Shown: positions 1 to 10,523 of the stretch, piece by piece
How the letters are laid out: every line of letters starts with the position of its first letter
How positions within the stretch are numbered: position 1 is the stretch's first letter
Assembly (NCBI RefSeq): GCF_025127995.1
Contig: NZ_JAHLYP010000052.1
Coordinates: 95,647-159,646 of the forward strand
DNA from: Synechococcus sp. CS-1332
GTDB taxonomy: Bacteria; Cyanobacteriota; Cyanobacteriia; PCC-6307; Cyanobiaceae
Reading direction: 5' to 3'
Length of the DNA: 64,000 bases
Translations under genes and position numbers: made by a program
The notes under the pieces: generated by a model
The model's input: only the letters and a program-made list of their open reading frames with translations
Database searches by the model: none
Told to the model about the DNA's origin: nothing

Positions 1-1176
1 GCGGTGGTCCAGCGCCATCCCCGCTGGGGGGCCGGTCGCGACTGGGTGGGCATCGCCAAGGAATGCCGGCGGGTGCTGCTGCGGGAACTGGATTTCCGGC
101 TGGAGGCAGAGCACGCCGCCCGTTTCCGGCAGCAGTTCCTGGATGACCCCGGCATCCGCATTCCAGCGGTGATCTGGGAACTCAGCTCCCGTCGGGTGCT
201 GTGCCTGGACTACGTCCCCGGCATCAAGATCAACGATCGGGAGGCCCTGGTCCGCGCCGGCATCGATCCGGCGGCGGTGGCGGAAAAGGGGGCCGCCAGC
301 TACTTGCAGCAGCTTGTCCTTTACGGGTTCTTCCACGCCGATCCCCATCCTGGAAATCTCGCGGTCGCCAGCGATGGGTCGCTGATCTACTACGACTTCG
401 GCATGATGGGCCAGATTTCCGAGCGGCTGCGAAGCCGGCTGGGGCGCATGGTGCGAGCCGCAGCGGCCCGGGATGCCTCGACCCTGGTGGAGGAGCTGCA
501 GCAGGCAGGGCTGATCGCCCAGGGTATCGATCCCGGGCCAGTGCGGCGGCTGGTGCGGGTGATGCTCACCGAGGCGTTAACTCCGCCATTCAGCGCCAAC
601 GTGCTGGACAAGCTCTCCGGTGATCTCTACGAGCTGGTGTACGGCCAGCCCTTCCGCCTGCCCCCGGAGTTCATCTTCGTGATGCGGGCCCTCTCCACCT
701 TCGAGGGGGTGGGCCGCAGCCTGGATCCGGGCTTTAGCCTGATCGCCATCGCCCGTCCCTATCTGCTGCCCCTCATGACCGCCAGCGGTAACGGACCGAA
801 TGAGCTGTTCAACGAGATCTCCCGCCAGGCGGCCGAGGTGGGCAGCCGGGCCCTGGGGATCCCCCGGCGGCTGGAGGAAAGCCTCTCCCGCATCGAACAG
901 GGGGATCTGCAAGTGCTGATCCGGGCGGGTGAAACCGATCGCCTGCTGCGGCGCCTGGCCCTGGCCCAGCAGAGCACCGGCCAGTCGTTCCTGCTGGGGG
1001 GTCTGGCGGTGGCGGCGGCGCTGCTGGCGGCCAGCAGCCGGCCTGCCCTGGTGGCGGTGCCCCTGGTGCTGGGGCTCCCTGTGGGCTTGTCCTGGCTGAA
1101 GCTTCAGTCGAGGCTCAAGCGCGATGGTCGCCTCGACCAGCTGCCCGGCGTTGCCGCATCAGCACGCAGGGAGTGA
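1..1176 (+). CDS. ABC1/AarF/UbiB-family atypical kinase, 5' end cut by window
   Basis: The reading frame is open from the first base, so the N-terminus lies outside the window; 391 codons remain. It shows hallmarks of the ABC1 (AarF/UbiB/ADCK) family: the KECRRVLLRELDF segment holding the ExxD element at residues 20-35, the catalytic-loop-like HADPHPGN at about 112-119, and DFGMMG at about 132-137, the metal-binding equivalent of DFG. The C-terminus has two hydrophobic stretches (about 325-365), as in membrane-associated members. Family members act as ATPases or kinases in quinone or prenyl-lipid metabolism, and cyanobacteria carry several paralogues, so the exact substrate cannot be named. 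It is convergent with eno, with only 12 bases between the two stop codons. Family assignment is secure; specific function is not. Confidence 0.9.
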   Translation, partial: AVVQRHPRWGAGRDWVGIAKECRRVLLRELDFRLEAEHAARFRQQFLDDPGIRIPAVIWELSSRRVLCLDYVPGIKINDREALVRAGIDPAAVAEKGAASYLQQLVLYGFFHADPHPGNLAVASDGSLIYYDFGMMGQISERLRSRLGRMVRAAAARDASTLVEELQQAGLIAQGIDPGPVRRLVRVMLTEALTPPFSANVLDKLSGDLYELVYGQPFRLPPEFIFVMRALSTFEGVGRSLDPGFSLIAIARPYLLPLMTASGNGPNELFNEISRQAAEVGSRALGIPRRLEESLSRIEQGDLQVLIRAGETDRLLRRLALAQQSTGQSFLLGGLAVAAALLAASSRPALVAVPLVLGLPVGLSWLKLQSRLKRDGRLDQLPGVAASARRE

Positions 1177-1188
1177 ACGGGGGCGGCC

Positions 1189-2508
<1,320 letters not shown>

Positions 2509-2625
2509 CTATGGGGGGCTCTCCGCCGCTGCCTGTGTTCCCTGCGCCACCCCCCGGCAATGGCGCGGGCCCAGGCCCAGGCCCGCGGCACCCTGGTCAG
2601 AATGGCCCCAGCTGGTCCAGCGCCG

Positions 2626-3027
2626 ATGCGACTGCTTCACACCATGCTCAGGGTGGGCGATCTGGAGCGTTCCCTGCGCTTCTACATCGAGGTGCTCGGC
2701 ATGAAGCTGCTGCGCCGCAAGGACTATCCCGGTGGCTCCTACACCCTGGCCTTTGTGGGCTACGGCGATGAAAAGGACACCACCGTCCTGGAACTCACCC
2801 ACAACTGGGGCACCGGCGCCTACGAGCTCGGCACGGGTTTCGGCCACCTGGCCATCGGTGTCGATGACATCTATGCCACCTGCGCGGCCATCGCCGCCAA
2901 AGGCGGCCGGGTGGTGCGCGAACCGGGCCCGAAGCAGCACGGCACCAGCGTGATTGCCTTTGTGGAGGATCCCGACGGCTACAAGGTGGAACTGATCCAG
3001 ACGTCGTCACGGTCCGATGCGCCCTGA
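2626..3027 (+). CDS. gloA: Lactoylglutathione lyase (glyoxalase I)
   Basis: Detoxifies methylglyoxal by isomerising its glutathione hemithioacetal to S-lactoylglutathione. At 133 residues it is a single VOC-fold chain of the Ni2+-type bacterial GloA. The four metal ligands sit at exactly the Escherichia coli positions: His5, Glu56, His74 and Glu122. The frame is open far upstream, but only because it runs antisense to eno. ATG 2626 is chosen since it places His5 correctly; an alternative ATG at 2602 would add eight residues. The stop overlaps the start of the next gene by 11 bases, suggesting co-transcription. Confidence 0.93.
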   Translation: MRLLHTMLRVGDLERSLRFYIEVLGMKLLRRKDYPGGSYTLAFVGYGDEKDTTVLELTHNWGTGAYELGTGFGHLAIGVDDIYATCAAIAAKGGRVVREPGPKQHGTSVIAFVEDPDGYKVELIQTSSRSDAP

Positions 3028-5863
3028 CTCCCGCCCCCGCGACGATCGGGAGCCGGCGGCAGCTCCCGCCAGCCTCACCAGCGATCCCGACCGCTTCAGT
3101 GACGCCGCCTGGGATCTGCTGATCGCCTCCCAGGAGCAGGCGAGGCGCTGGCGCCATGGCGCCATGGACGTGGAGCACCTGCTGCTCACCCTGCTGCTGA
3201 ACCGGCGCTTCGCCACCTGGGTGGCGCCGCTGCCCCTTGACGAGGACCGGCTGCTCGACCGCCTGGAAGCTTTCTGCGCCGAGCAACCCGGCGGAGACGG
3301 CGGCACGCTCTACATCGGTGACGCCCTTGAAGATCTCCTGGAGGAGGCCGACCGCCGCCGGGCGGCCTGGGGATCCCGGCTGCTGGATGTCCCCCACGTG
3401 CTGCTGGCCCTGCTGGTGGAACCCCGGATCGGGGCGTCCCTGCTGGTGGAGGAGGGGCTGAGCGAGGACCTGCTGCTGCGCCAGTGGCGGCCGCTGCCCG
3501 CCGTTGCCCAGCCCCCCGCCGCCATGCCACCTGTTGCCATGCCACCCGCCACGCTGCCCTCACCCGCTGCCCCGCCGGCAACGGATCCGGTGGCCCCGCC
3601 ATCACCCGCAACGGACACCACCATGACCCTGCGGCGGGAGGAGGACCCCGAACCCGGTGCCCTGGCCCGTTACGGCCGTGACCTCACGGCCGCCGCCCGG
3701 GCCGGAGAACTCGATCCCGTGGTGGGAAGGGATCCGGAGATCCGCCGGCTCATCCAGGTCCTCTCCCGCCGCAGCAAGAACAACCCGGTGCTGATCGGTG
3801 AGCCTGGCGTCGGCAAGACCGCCGTGGCCGAATCCCTGGCCCAGCGGATCGTGGCCGGCGAGGTGCCCGATGCGCTGCGGGGGCTGCGGCTGGTCGCCCT
3901 GGATCTGGGGGCCCTGATCGCCGGGGCCAAGTTCCGCGGCCAGTTCGAGGAGCGCTTGCGCAGCGTGCTGGCCGAGGTCCGCGACTGCGACGGTGCGAGA
4001 GGCGAGGAGGGGGGTGCCCGAGGTGCCGGCGGGGTGGTGCTGTTCATCGACGAACTGCACACGGTGGTGGGCAGCGACCGCTCCGGCACTGATGCGGCCA
4101 GCATCCTCAAGCCGGTACTGGCCCGGGGGGACCTGCGCTGCATCGGCGCCACCACCCCCGAGGACTACCGGCGCAGCATCGAGAAGGATCCTGCCCTGGA
4201 GCGCCGTTTCCAGCAGGTGGTGATCCGCGAGCCCGACGGTCCCACCTGCCTCGAGATCCTGCGGGGGCTGAAGGAGCGCTACGAGCTCCACCATGGCGTC
4301 ACCATCACCGATGGGGCCCTGGTGGCGGCCTCCAGGCTCGCGGCCCGCTACATCAGCGACCGCTGCCTGCCGGATTCGGCCATCGACCTGATCGACGAGG
4401 CCGCCGCCAACCTGCGTATGGAAGCCACCTCCAAGCCCCAGGTGGTGGAGGCGGCCGAAGCGGACCTGCGGCGGGTGGAGCTGGAGCTGCTGGCGGCTGA
4501 AGCTTCCCCTGTGGAGGACCGTCTGCCGCTGCAGGAACAGCGGCGCCTCGCCCATGAGCAGCTCGAACGGCTGCAGCGCCGCTGGGCGGGGGAGCGGGAG
4601 CGCCTGGAGGAACTGCGCGAGCTCATGCACCAGGACGAGGACCTGCGCCACGCCATCGCTGAGGCGGAGCGAGACGGGGACCTGGAAGAGGCGGCCCGTC
4701 TCCAGTACGACCAGCTGCACGGGGTGCAGCAACGCCGCGCCGCTGTCGAGGCGGAGCTGCAGAGCGATCCGATGCTGCGCGAGCAGGTGGAGGAGGGGGA
4801 CATCGCCGATGTGGTGGCCCGCTCCACCGGCATCCCCGTTCAGCAGTTGCTGGCGGGAGAACGGCAGAAGCTGCTGGAGTTGGAGCAGCGGCTGGCTGGG
4901 CGGGTGATCGGCCAGCCGGAGGCGGTGGCGGCGGTGGCGGCCTCGATCCGCCGTTCCCGGGCCGGTATGCAGGCCCCCACCCGGCCGGTGGGGTCGTTCC
5001 TGTTCCTGGGGCCCACAGGTGTCGGCAAGACGGAACTGGCCAAGGCCCTGGCGGCAGCCCTCTTCGATGAGGAGGAGGCGCTGGTGCGGCTGGATATGAG
5101 CGAATTCATGGAGCGCAACGCCGTCGCCCGCCTGGTGGGGGCTCCCCCCGGCTATGTGGGTTACGAGGAGGGGGGGCAGCTCACCGAGGCCGTACGCCGC
5201 CGCCCCTATGCCGTGCTGCTGCTCGACGAGGTGGAAAAGGCCCACCCTGACGTGTTCAACCTGCTGCTGCAGGTTCTCGACGACGGCCGTCTCACCGATT
5301 CCCAGGGGCGCACGGTGGACTTTCGCCACACGGTGGTGATCATGACCAGCAACCTGGCCAGCCGGGCGATTCTGGAGCGGGCCCGCTCCGCCTCCAACCC
5401 TGATGGTGGCGGGGATTCCCAGCCCCCGGAGGGGGAGCTGGATCAGGAGCGTGCCCTCGATCTGGCGGTGGAGGAGGCCCTGTCGCGCCAGTTCCGCCCG
5501 GAATTCCTCAACCGCATCGATGAAGTGATCCGGTTCCGTCCCCTGGCCCGAGCCGATCTCGAGCGCATCGTGCGGCTGCAGCTGGCGGAGCTGGCGGCCC
5601 TGCTGCGGGAGCAGCACCTGGAGCTGGAACTGGATGAGGCCGTCGTGGTGGCCCTGGCCCAGCAGGGCTACGAGCCGGAGTACGGCGCCCGCCCGCTGCG
5701 GCGGGTGCTGCGCCGTCGCATCGAGAACCCCCTGGCCACAGAGTTACTGGAGGATCACTTCAGTGGGGCCAGGGGGGTGCGGCTGGAGCTCGCCGGCCCC
5801 GGGGAAGCGGGCTTTCGCTTCGTTCCTCTCAAGGCCGTGGGGGAAGGACGTCCGGTAGGGTGA
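3017..5863 (+). CDS. clpB: ClpB-type AAA+ disaggregase/chaperone (ClpB2-like)
   Basis: A 948-residue Hsp100 protein. An N-terminal Clp repeat domain (about 25-150) is followed by a Pro/Ala-rich linker at about 160-205, then AAA-1 with Walker A GEPGVGKT near 262, a coiled-coil-rich middle domain at about 470-590, and AAA-2 with GPTGVGKT near 665. The middle domain and lack of an evident ClpP-docking loop favour a ClpB disaggregase over ClpA/ClpC; the long low-complexity linker departs from canonical ClpB, consistent with the second cyanobacterial ClpB paralogue. ClpB threads aggregated proteins through a hexameric pore with DnaK. It overlaps gloA by 11 bases and is followed within 11 bases by secE. 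The paralogue number (ClpB1 or ClpB2) is inferred. Confidence 0.88.
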   Translation: MRPDSRPRDDREPAAAPASLTSDPDRFSDAAWDLLIASQEQARRWRHGAMDVEHLLLTLLLNRRFATWVAPLPLDEDRLLDRLEAFCAEQPGGDGGTLYIGDALEDLLEEADRRRAAWGSRLLDVPHVLLALLVEPRIGASLLVEEGLSEDLLLRQWRPLPAVAQPPAAMPPVAMPPATLPSPAAPPATDPVAPPSPATDTTMTLRREEDPEPGALARYGRDLTAAARAGELDPVVGRDPEIRRLIQVLSRRSKNNPVLIGEPGVGKTAVAESLAQRIVAGEVPDALRGLRLVALDLGALIAGAKFRGQFEERLRSVLAEVRDCDGARGEEGGARGAGGVVLFIDELHTVVGSDRSGTDAASILKPVLARGDLRCIGATTPEDYRRSIEKDPALERRFQQVVIREPDGPTCLEILRGLKERYELHHGVTITDGALVAASRLAARYISDRCLPDSAIDLIDEAAANLRMEATSKPQVVEAAEADLRRVELELLAAEASPVEDRLPLQEQRRLAHEQLERLQRRWAGERERLEELRELMHQDEDLRHAIAEAERDGDLEEAARLQYDQLHGVQQRRAAVEAELQSDPMLREQVEEGDIADVVARSTGIPVQQLLAGERQKLLELEQRLAGRVIGQPEAVAAVAASIRRSRAGMQAPTRPVGSFLFLGPTGVGKTELAKALAAALFDEEEALVRLDMSEFMERNAVARLVGAPPGYVGYEEGGQLTEAVRRRPYAVLLLDEVEKAHPDVFNLLLQVLDDGRLTDSQGRTVDFRHTVVIMTSNLASRAILERARSASNPDGGGDSQPPEGELDQERALDLAVEEALSRQFRPEFLNRIDEVIRFRPLARADLERIVRLQLAELAALLREQHLELELDEAVVVALAQQGYEPEYGARPLRRVLRRRIENPLATELLEDHFSGARGVRLELAGPGEAGFRFVPLKAVGEGRPVG

Positions 5864-5873
5864 TCGTTTGCCG

Positions 5874-6206
5874 ATGCGTGCCGACGTAACGGCATCCATC
5901 GGAATCCACGCTGTGGAACCCATCCCCCCCGTCACCACCACCACGAGCAGTCCCGAAGGGCCCCTGGCCCAAGGGAATGGCCTGTCCGCACCCGAGGATG
6001 GGCCGGACGGTCCTTCCGCCGAGGAGGAGACCCCCACCGGTTTCTTCGCGGTGACCTACGCGGAGCTTCAAAAGGTTGTCTGGCCGAGCCGCCAGCAGCT
6101 GTTCAGCGAGTCGGTGGCGGTGATCCTGATGGTGAGTCTTTCGGCCGCGGCGATCGCTGCGATCGACCGTTTTTATCACTGGGGATCGGCCCAGATCTTC
6201 CGTTGA
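5874..6206 (+). CDS. secE: Preprotein translocase subunit SecE
   Basis: Small single-span subunit of the SecYEG channel in the cytoplasmic and thylakoid membranes. The C-terminal half has the SecE consensus AELQKVVWPSRQQL, then one hydrophobic segment (about residues 78-97). Placement directly before nusG is the classic arrangement. With ATG 5874 the protein has 110 residues, including a Ser/Thr/Pro-rich, poorly conserved N-terminus of about 50 residues; GTG 5913 is a plausible shorter start, and TTG 5868 is unlikely. The stop overlaps the nusG ATG by one base (TGATG), suggesting translational coupling. Confidence 0.9.
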   Translation: MRADVTASIGIHAVEPIPPVTTTTSSPEGPLAQGNGLSAPEDGPDGPSAEEETPTGFFAVTYAELQKVVWPSRQQLFSESVAVILMVSLSAAAIAAIDRFYHWGSAQIFR

Positions 6207-6931
6207 TGACCCTTCCCCTGACTTCCGTGCCCGAGACCGTGCCCGAGATCGAACCCGACGCCCCAGAGGTGCTCGAGCTTCCTGGCGAAGGCACTGGCCT
6301 TGTCGCTGACGGGTCTGACCTTGCCGCCGCTGATCCCGCCGTCGAGGCGGGTGAAGCCACCAAGCCCCAGGTGGCCCGTTGGTATGCGGTTCAGGTGGCT
6401 TCCAGCTGCGAGAAGAAGGTGAAGGCCACGCTGGAGCAGCGGGCCGTCACGCTGGGGGTCAGCAACCGGATCCTGGAGATCGAGATCCCCCAGACCCCTG
6501 GTGTCAAGCTGAAAAAGGACGGCAGCCGCCAGTCCATCGAGGAGAAGGTGTTCCCCGGCTACGTGCTGGTGCGCATGGTTCTCGATGAGGACACGATGAT
6601 GGCGGTGCGCAGCACCCCCAACGTCATCAACTTCGTGGGCCAGGAGGAACGCCGCGCCACCGGCAAGGCTCGCGGCCACATCAGGCCACGGCCCCTGAGC
6701 CGTCAGGAGGTCGACCGCATCTTCAAGCGTGCCGCTGAGAAGAAGCCCGTCCTCAAGGTCGACCTCACCGAAGGCGACCAGATTCTCGTCACGGCCGGCC
6801 CCTTCAAGGACTTCCAGGGCGAGGTGATCGAAGTCTCCGGAGAACGCAGCAAGCTGAAGGCCCTCCTGTCGATCTTCGGCAGGGAGACCCCGGTCGAGCT
6901 CGAGTTCTCCCAGATCAGCAAACAGAGCTGA
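6206..6931 (+). CDS. nusG: Transcription termination/antitermination factor NusG
   Basis: Binds RNA polymerase and couples it to Rho or the ribosome. The 241-residue protein has an acidic N-terminal extension (about 1-55), then the NGN domain beginning [15 protein letters not shown] and containing FPGYVLVRM, and a C-terminal KOW domain with [10 protein letters not shown] near 195-204. ATG 6206 overlaps the secE stop by one base and is preferred over the upstream TTG. The extra N-terminal acidic tail is typical of picocyanobacterial NusG. A GC-rich hairpin follows the stop codon. Confidence 0.96.
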   Translation: MTLPLTSVPETVPEIEPDAPEVLELPGEGTGLVADGSDLAAADPAVEAGEATKPQVARWYAVQVASSCEKKVKATLEQRAVTLGVSNRILEIEIPQTPGVKLKKDGSRQSIEEKVFPGYVLVRMVLDEDTMMAVRSTPNVINFVGQEERRATGKARGHIRPRPLSRQEVDRIFKRAAEKKPVLKVDLTEGDQILVTAGPFKDFQGEVIEVSGERSKLKALLSIFGRETPVELEFSQISKQS

Positions 6932-6939
6932 TCAGCGGC

Positions 6940-6964
6940 GGCCGCCTCCCTGCGGAGGGCGGCC
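6940..6964 (+). promoter_or_regulatory. GC-rich hairpin in the nusG-rplK intergenic leader
   Basis: GGCCGCCTCC pairs with GGAGGGCGGCC across a CTGC loop with one bulged base, nine bases after the nusG stop. There is no following T-tract, so it is not a canonical intrinsic terminator. It could stabilise the upstream 3' end, attenuate read-through into the ribosomal genes, or be part of the rplK leader. Structure is seen in the sequence; the role is inferred. Confidence 0.45.
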
Positions 6965-7033
6965 CCGGGTGGTTCCTTACGGGGCTGCCACACCGCCGGG
7001 CCGGCTATCGCCCCACCCCGGCCATCCGCAGCA

Positions 7034-7082
7034 CTCCCGCGAGGGAGTTCCGTCCCGCTCTCCCGCAAGGGAGTTCCGTCCC
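7034..7082 (+). repeat. Two tandem 23-base hairpin repeats with GNRA loops before rplK
   Basis: Two copies (7034-7056 and 7060-7082) differ at one base and are separated by three bases. Each forms a 5-bp CTCCC/GGGAG stem closed by a GNRA tetraloop (GCGA in copy 1, GCAA in copy 2), followed by TTCCGTCCC. The only difference lies inside the loop and keeps the GNRA pattern. They end 12 bases before the rplK ATG. Likely part of the L11/L1 mRNA leader, possibly a protein-binding or processing element; no function is established here. Confidence 0.6.
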
Positions 7083-7094
7083 CTAGCCCAGACG

Positions 7095-7520
7095 ATGGCC
7101 AAGAAAGTCGTAGCTGTGATCAAGCTGGCCCTCCAGGCCGGCAAAGCGAACCCCGCACCACCGGTGGGCCCTGCCCTCGGTCAGCACGGGGTCAACATCA
7201 TGGCGTTCTGCAAGGAGTACAACGCCCGCACCCAGGAAAAGGCCGGGTACGTGATCCCGGTGGAGATCTCGGTCTTTGAAGACCGCAGCTTCACCTTCAT
7301 CACCAAGACCCCGCCCGCCTCGGTGCTCATCTCCAAGGCCGCCGGCATCGACAAGGGTGCCGCCACGTCCGCCAAGGGTGCGGTGGGTGCCATCAGCCGC
7401 GCCCAGCTCGAGGAGATCGCCAAGACCAAACTGCCCGACCTCAACTGCACCAGCGTTGAATCGGCCATGCGCATCATCGAAGGCACCGCCCGCAACATGG
7501 GCGTTGCCGTCAGCGACTGA
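7095..7520 (+). CDS. rplK: 50S ribosomal protein L11
   Basis: Binds 23S rRNA at the GTPase-associated centre with the L10-L12 stalk. The 141-residue protein begins [28 protein letters not shown], the L11 N-terminal domain, and ends with the rRNA-binding domain ending [12 protein letters not shown]. The frame is open upstream, but ATG 7095 gives the exact family N-terminus. It lies after a 163-base leader containing three hairpins and is followed 76 bases later by rplA. Confidence 0.98.
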   Translation: MAKKVVAVIKLALQAGKANPAPPVGPALGQHGVNIMAFCKEYNARTQEKAGYVIPVEISVFEDRSFTFITKTPPASVLISKAAGIDKGAATSAKGAVGAISRAQLEEIAKTKLPDLNCTSVESAMRIIEGTARNMGVAVSD

Positions 7521-7596
7521 CCCTCCCCGGGCGTCGTTCCTTTCCATCCACCTACCTGGGGGAGACCGCCCACGGTCGTCCGCACCCCTTCCTGCC

Positions 7597-8304
7597 ATGA
7601 CGAAAATCTCCAAACGCTTCACGGCCCTCGCCGCCAAGGTTGAGGACCGCGCCTATGAACCGCTCGAGGCCATCGAGCTGGTCAAGGACACCGCCACCGC
7701 GCGCTTCGACGAGACCATCGAAGCCCATGTGCGCCTTGGCATCGATCCCAAGTACACCGACCAGCAACTGCGCACCACCGTGGCGCTCCCCCACGGCACC
7801 GGTCAGACCATTCGCATCGCGGTGATCGCCCGGGGTGAGAAGGTGGCCGAAGCCAAGGCCGCCGGTGCCGATCTGGCCGGTGATGATGAGCTGGTGGACC
7901 AGATCGCCGGCGGCGCGATCGACTTTGATCTGCTGATCTCCACCCCCGACATGATGCCGAAGGTGGCCAAGCTCGGCCGGGTGCTCGGTCCCCGCGGCCT
8001 GATGCCGAACCCCAAGGCCGGCACCGTGACCACCGATCTGGCTGGCGCCATCAACGAGTTCAAAGCCGGCAAGCTGGAATTCCGGGCCGACCGGGCCGGA
8101 ATCGTGCACGTGCGCTTCGGCAAGGCCAGCTTCCCGAGCGACAAGTTGCTGGAGAACCTCAAGGCCCTGCAGGAAACCATCGACCGCAACAAGCCCAGCG
8201 GTGCCAAGGGCCGCTACTGGAGGACCCTCTATGTGGCCTCCACCATGGGCCCGTCGGTCCAGGTCGACTTCGCCGCTCTCCAGGACATCAAGCAGGACAG
8301 CTGA
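7597..8304 (+). CDS. rplA: 50S ribosomal protein L1
   Basis: Forms the L1 stalk that handles exiting tRNA, and in many bacteria represses its own mRNA. The 235-residue protein has the normal two-domain sequence, including the diagnostic [15 protein letters not shown] near 128-142. ATG 7597 gives the expected MTKISKRF N-terminus. The next start codon, for an SGNH hydrolase rather than rplJ, comes only nine bases after the stop. Confidence 0.98.
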   Translation: MTKISKRFTALAAKVEDRAYEPLEAIELVKDTATARFDETIEAHVRLGIDPKYTDQQLRTTVALPHGTGQTIRIAVIARGEKVAEAKAAGADLAGDDELVDQIAGGAIDFDLLISTPDMMPKVAKLGRVLGPRGLMPNPKAGTVTTDLAGAINEFKAGKLEFRADRAGIVHVRFGKASFPSDKLLENLKALQETIDRNKPSGAKGRYWRTLYVASTMGPSVQVDFAALQDIKQDS

Positions 8305-8313
8305 GCCCCTGTC

Positions 8314-8973
8314 GTGTCTGCGTCGTCATGGGTCCGGATCGTTGGCTGGGTGGCGGTTCCGCTCACCCTGCTGAGCCTGGGGTGGGGCCTGCTTTCCAGG
8401 CCAGGCGCCAGGTCCATCGCCTCCGTGGCGCCGCCGCCGTCCGGATCGCCGCCCTCCCGCGGTGGTCCGGTCACTTTCGTCGGTGATTCGCTCACGGCCC
8501 AGGGCGACTGGCAGGCCGCTTTCCCCGACCGTGTGGTCCACAACCAGGGCGTGAGCGGTGACACCAGCTTCCAGCTGATGGCCCGGCTGCCGGAGATCCG
8601 CCGGACGGGTGCCAGTACCTATCTGGTGATGGTGGGGATCAATGACATCGTCTGGGGCTACGACCCCAGCCGCATTGCTGGCCGGATTCAGTGGCTGCGC
8701 ACCGGCCTGCAGATCGGCAGCGGGGCACGGGTGATTGTCCAATCCACCATCCCCTGTGCCCGGTTCCGCTGTGGCCCTGACGGTGTTCGCAGAGTGGCGG
8801 AACTCAACCACCGGCTGGCACAGCAGATTCCCCCTCAGGACTATGTCGATCTCACCCCGGTGATGGCCGATGCCGATGGGCTGAAGCGCCCCTACACGGT
8901 GGATGGCGTGCATCTCAACGCCGCTGGCTACGCCCGTTGGCAGGCACGGCTTCGGGAACTTGACCTGCCGTGA
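8314..8973 (+). CDS. Membrane-anchored or secreted SGNH/GDSL hydrolase inserted in the ribosomal cluster
   Basis: A 219-residue SGNH-family esterase/lipase-like protein with all four blocks: GDS with nucleophile Ser59 (block I), Gly82 (II), Asn110 in GIND (III), and Asp197/His200 in DGVH (V). A hydrophobic N-terminal segment (about 9-27) suggests an uncleaved anchor or signal peptide, placing the catalytic domain outside the cytoplasm. GTG 8314 is the start, nine bases after rplA. Its position between rplA and rplJ implies co-expression with ribosomal proteins, which is functionally unexpected. Substrate unknown; family members deacylate lipids, peptidoglycan or polysaccharides. Confidence 0.85.
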   Translation: MSASSWVRIVGWVAVPLTLLSLGWGLLSRPGARSIASVAPPPSGSPPSRGGPVTFVGDSLTAQGDWQAAFPDRVVHNQGVSGDTSFQLMARLPEIRRTGASTYLVMVGINDIVWGYDPSRIAGRIQWLRTGLQIGSGARVIVQSTIPCARFRCGPDGVRRVAELNHRLAQQIPPQDYVDLTPVMADADGLKRPYTVDGVHLNAAGYARWQARLRELDLP

Positions 8974-9229
8974 TGTAGGTTGATGAACTGGATTCGTCCA
9001 GAAGGGCACGCGCCCCACCCAAGACAGCAGGTCGTCAAGAACGTCGATTTCGGTCGCTCGTTCCTTCTCGTAAGTCCTGCCGAGGTCCACGCGATTGGTT
9101 TTTGCCTGTGCTGGTGTCTCCGCCGGAGCCACTCAGATCGGAGCGGAGCGATGAGCAGCCTCGAAGCCCCCCACCAGGAGCTGTCCGGGCCGCGTTTCCT
9201 GCTTGTTCCCCCGATCCGATCCACCTCCT
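8974..9229 (+). promoter_or_regulatory. 256-base non-coding leader upstream of rplJ (possible L10 leader)
   Basis: No convincing gene lies between the SGNH hydrolase and rplJ. In most bacteria this position holds the L10 leader, where L10(L12)4 binds to repress rplJL translation, or an rplJL promoter. The stretch is less GC-rich at its start and contains imperfect inverted repeats such as CTCCGCCGGAG at 9119-9129. I infer a regulatory leader from position and length only; the conserved kink-turn was not verified. Confidence 0.4.
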
Positions 9230-9757
9230 ATGGGCCGCACGCTGGAGAACAAGCAACAGATCGTCGAAGAGCTCAAAGGGCTCCTCGGTGAAGCCGAAAT
9301 GGCGCTGGTCCTCGATTTCAAGGGCCTGACCATCAAGGAAATGACTGATCTGCGGACCCGTCTGCAGGCCAGCAACGGTGTGTGCAAGGTGACCAAAAAC
9401 ACCTTGATGCGCCGTGCCATTGATGGTGACAGCGCCTGGTCGGATCTCGATTCCCTGCTCACTGGCACCAATGCCTTCGTCCTGATCAAGGGCGATGTCG
9501 GCGGTGCGGTGAAGGCCCTGCAGTCCTTCCAGAAGGACACCAAGAAGTCGGATGTGAAGGGAGGCCTTTTCGAAGGCAAGCTCCTTTCCCCTTCCGACAT
9601 CCAGGCCATCGGGGATCTGCCCTCCAAGGAGGTGCTCATGGCCCAGATCGCCGGTGCGATCAATGGCCTGGCCACCAAGTTGGCTGTGGGCATCAACGAG
9701 GTTCCGTCCGGTCTCGCCAGGGCACTCAAGCAGCACGCCGAATCCGGCGAAGGTTGA
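9230..9757 (+). CDS. rplJ: 50S ribosomal protein L10
   Basis: Base of the L12 stalk on the large subunit. The 175-residue chain has the rRNA-binding N-terminal domain ([15 protein letters not shown], then [12 protein letters not shown] near 57-68) and a C-terminal helical tail for L12 dimers. ATG 9230 is chosen because it starts the conserved MGRTLENK sequence. It follows a long leader and precedes rplL by 63 bases, the usual stalk operon. Confidence 0.97.
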   Translation: MGRTLENKQQIVEELKGLLGEAEMALVLDFKGLTIKEMTDLRTRLQASNGVCKVTKNTLMRRAIDGDSAWSDLDSLLTGTNAFVLIKGDVGGAVKALQSFQKDTKKSDVKGGLFEGKLLSPSDIQAIGDLPSKEVLMAQIAGAINGLATKLAVGINEVPSGLARALKQHAESGEG

Positions 9758-9820
9758 GTTCGCCTTTCGCGAACCCCTGGGCTCCACCGATCCTCCCGTT
9801 CTGTTGCTGATTCCCCCCCC

Positions 9821-10207
9821 ATGTCCGCTACCACCGACCAGATTCTCGAACAACTGAAAACCCTCTCCCTGCTTGAGGCTTCCGAGCTCGTCAAGCAGAT
9901 CGAAGAGGCCTTTGGCGTGTCCGCCGCCGCTTCGGCTGGCGTCGTGATGGCCGCCGCCGCCCCCGGCGCGGCCGCCGAGGCCGTCGAGGAGCAGACCGAG
10001 TTCGACGTCATCCTCGATGGCTTCGATCCGGCCGCCAAGATCAAGGTGCTCAAGGCCGTCCGCGAGGCCACTGGCCTCGGTCTGGGCGAAGCCAAGGCCC
10101 TTGTGGAAGCCGCTCCCAAGGCCGTCAAGGAAGGCATCTCCAAGAACGATGCCGAAGCTCTCAAGAAGAGCATCGAAGAAGTGGGTGGCAAGGTCTCCAT
10201 CAAGTGA
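9821..10207 (+). CDS. rplL: 50S ribosomal protein L7/L12
   Basis: Multimeric stalk protein that recruits translation GTPases. The 128 residues comprise an N-terminal dimerisation domain with [20 protein letters not shown], an Ala-rich hinge (about 35-55), and the C-terminal factor-binding domain with EKTEFDV-like EQTEFDVIL and [16 protein letters not shown]. It is the last gene of the cluster, and an intrinsic terminator follows 45 bases after the stop. Confidence 0.98.
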   Translation: MSATTDQILEQLKTLSLLEASELVKQIEEAFGVSAAASAGVVMAAAAPGAAAEAVEEQTEFDVILDGFDPAAKIKVLKAVREATGLGLGEAKALVEAAPKAVKEGISKNDAEALKKSIEEVGGKVSIK

Positions 10208-10251
10208 CCAGCCGAAGCTGTGCCTCCGGGCCCAGCTTCCCTTTCCTTCCG

Positions 10252-10276
10252 GCCGGTCCTTCGGGGCCGGCTTTTT
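10252..10276 (+). terminator. Intrinsic terminator after rplL
   Basis: An 8-bp stem (GCCGGTCC / GGGCCGGC, one G-T pair) closes a TTCG tetraloop and is followed directly by five T residues. It is a textbook Rho-independent terminator for the secE-nusG-rplKAJL transcription units. Confidence 0.9.
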
Positions 10277-10331
10277 CATGGCAGTGGTCGGTGATGACAG
10301 GGCTGTGGCCTGGCGCAAGGACGTCATCCCA

Positions 10332-10362
10332 TAAAAAAGAGCCCCGCCGAAGGCAGGGCTCT
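10332..10362 (-). terminator. Intrinsic terminator for the DUF3747 gene
   Basis: Read on the minus strand, AGAGCCC pairs with GGGCTCT (further pairs TGCC/GGC inside), followed by six T residues at 10338-10333. It lies about 160 bases downstream of the minus-strand DUF3747 gene and faces the rplL terminator. On the plus strand the A-tract precedes the stem, so it is oriented for the minus strand. Confidence 0.8.
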
Positions 10363-10523
10363 GGAGATGGAACGTTTCCGGGAGTCTGTCCTCGTTTCGA
10401 CCCTGGAAGAGCGTCCTCCACTCCTCACCTGTTGAATTTAAGTGAGGTGGGAGGCAGGTGCTGGGTGAACAGTCCGGTGATTCAACTGGCCATCGGTTCG
10501 GTGGCTTGGGACTTGGCGAGGAC
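10363..10523. other. Non-coding stretch between terminator and DUF3747 gene
   Basis: Together with 10208-10362 this makes a gap of over 300 bases. Besides the two terminators it holds one weak inverted repeat (CCTCAC at 10423-10428 with GTGAGG at 10442-10447). No gene or recognisable RNA was seen. Confidence 0.5.

Noticed and set aside
3602..5617. A 671-codon open frame on the minus strand across clpB
   Set aside because: It is the antisense shadow of a high-GC gene; it carries no known domain, and the plus frame encodes clear AAA+ motifs.
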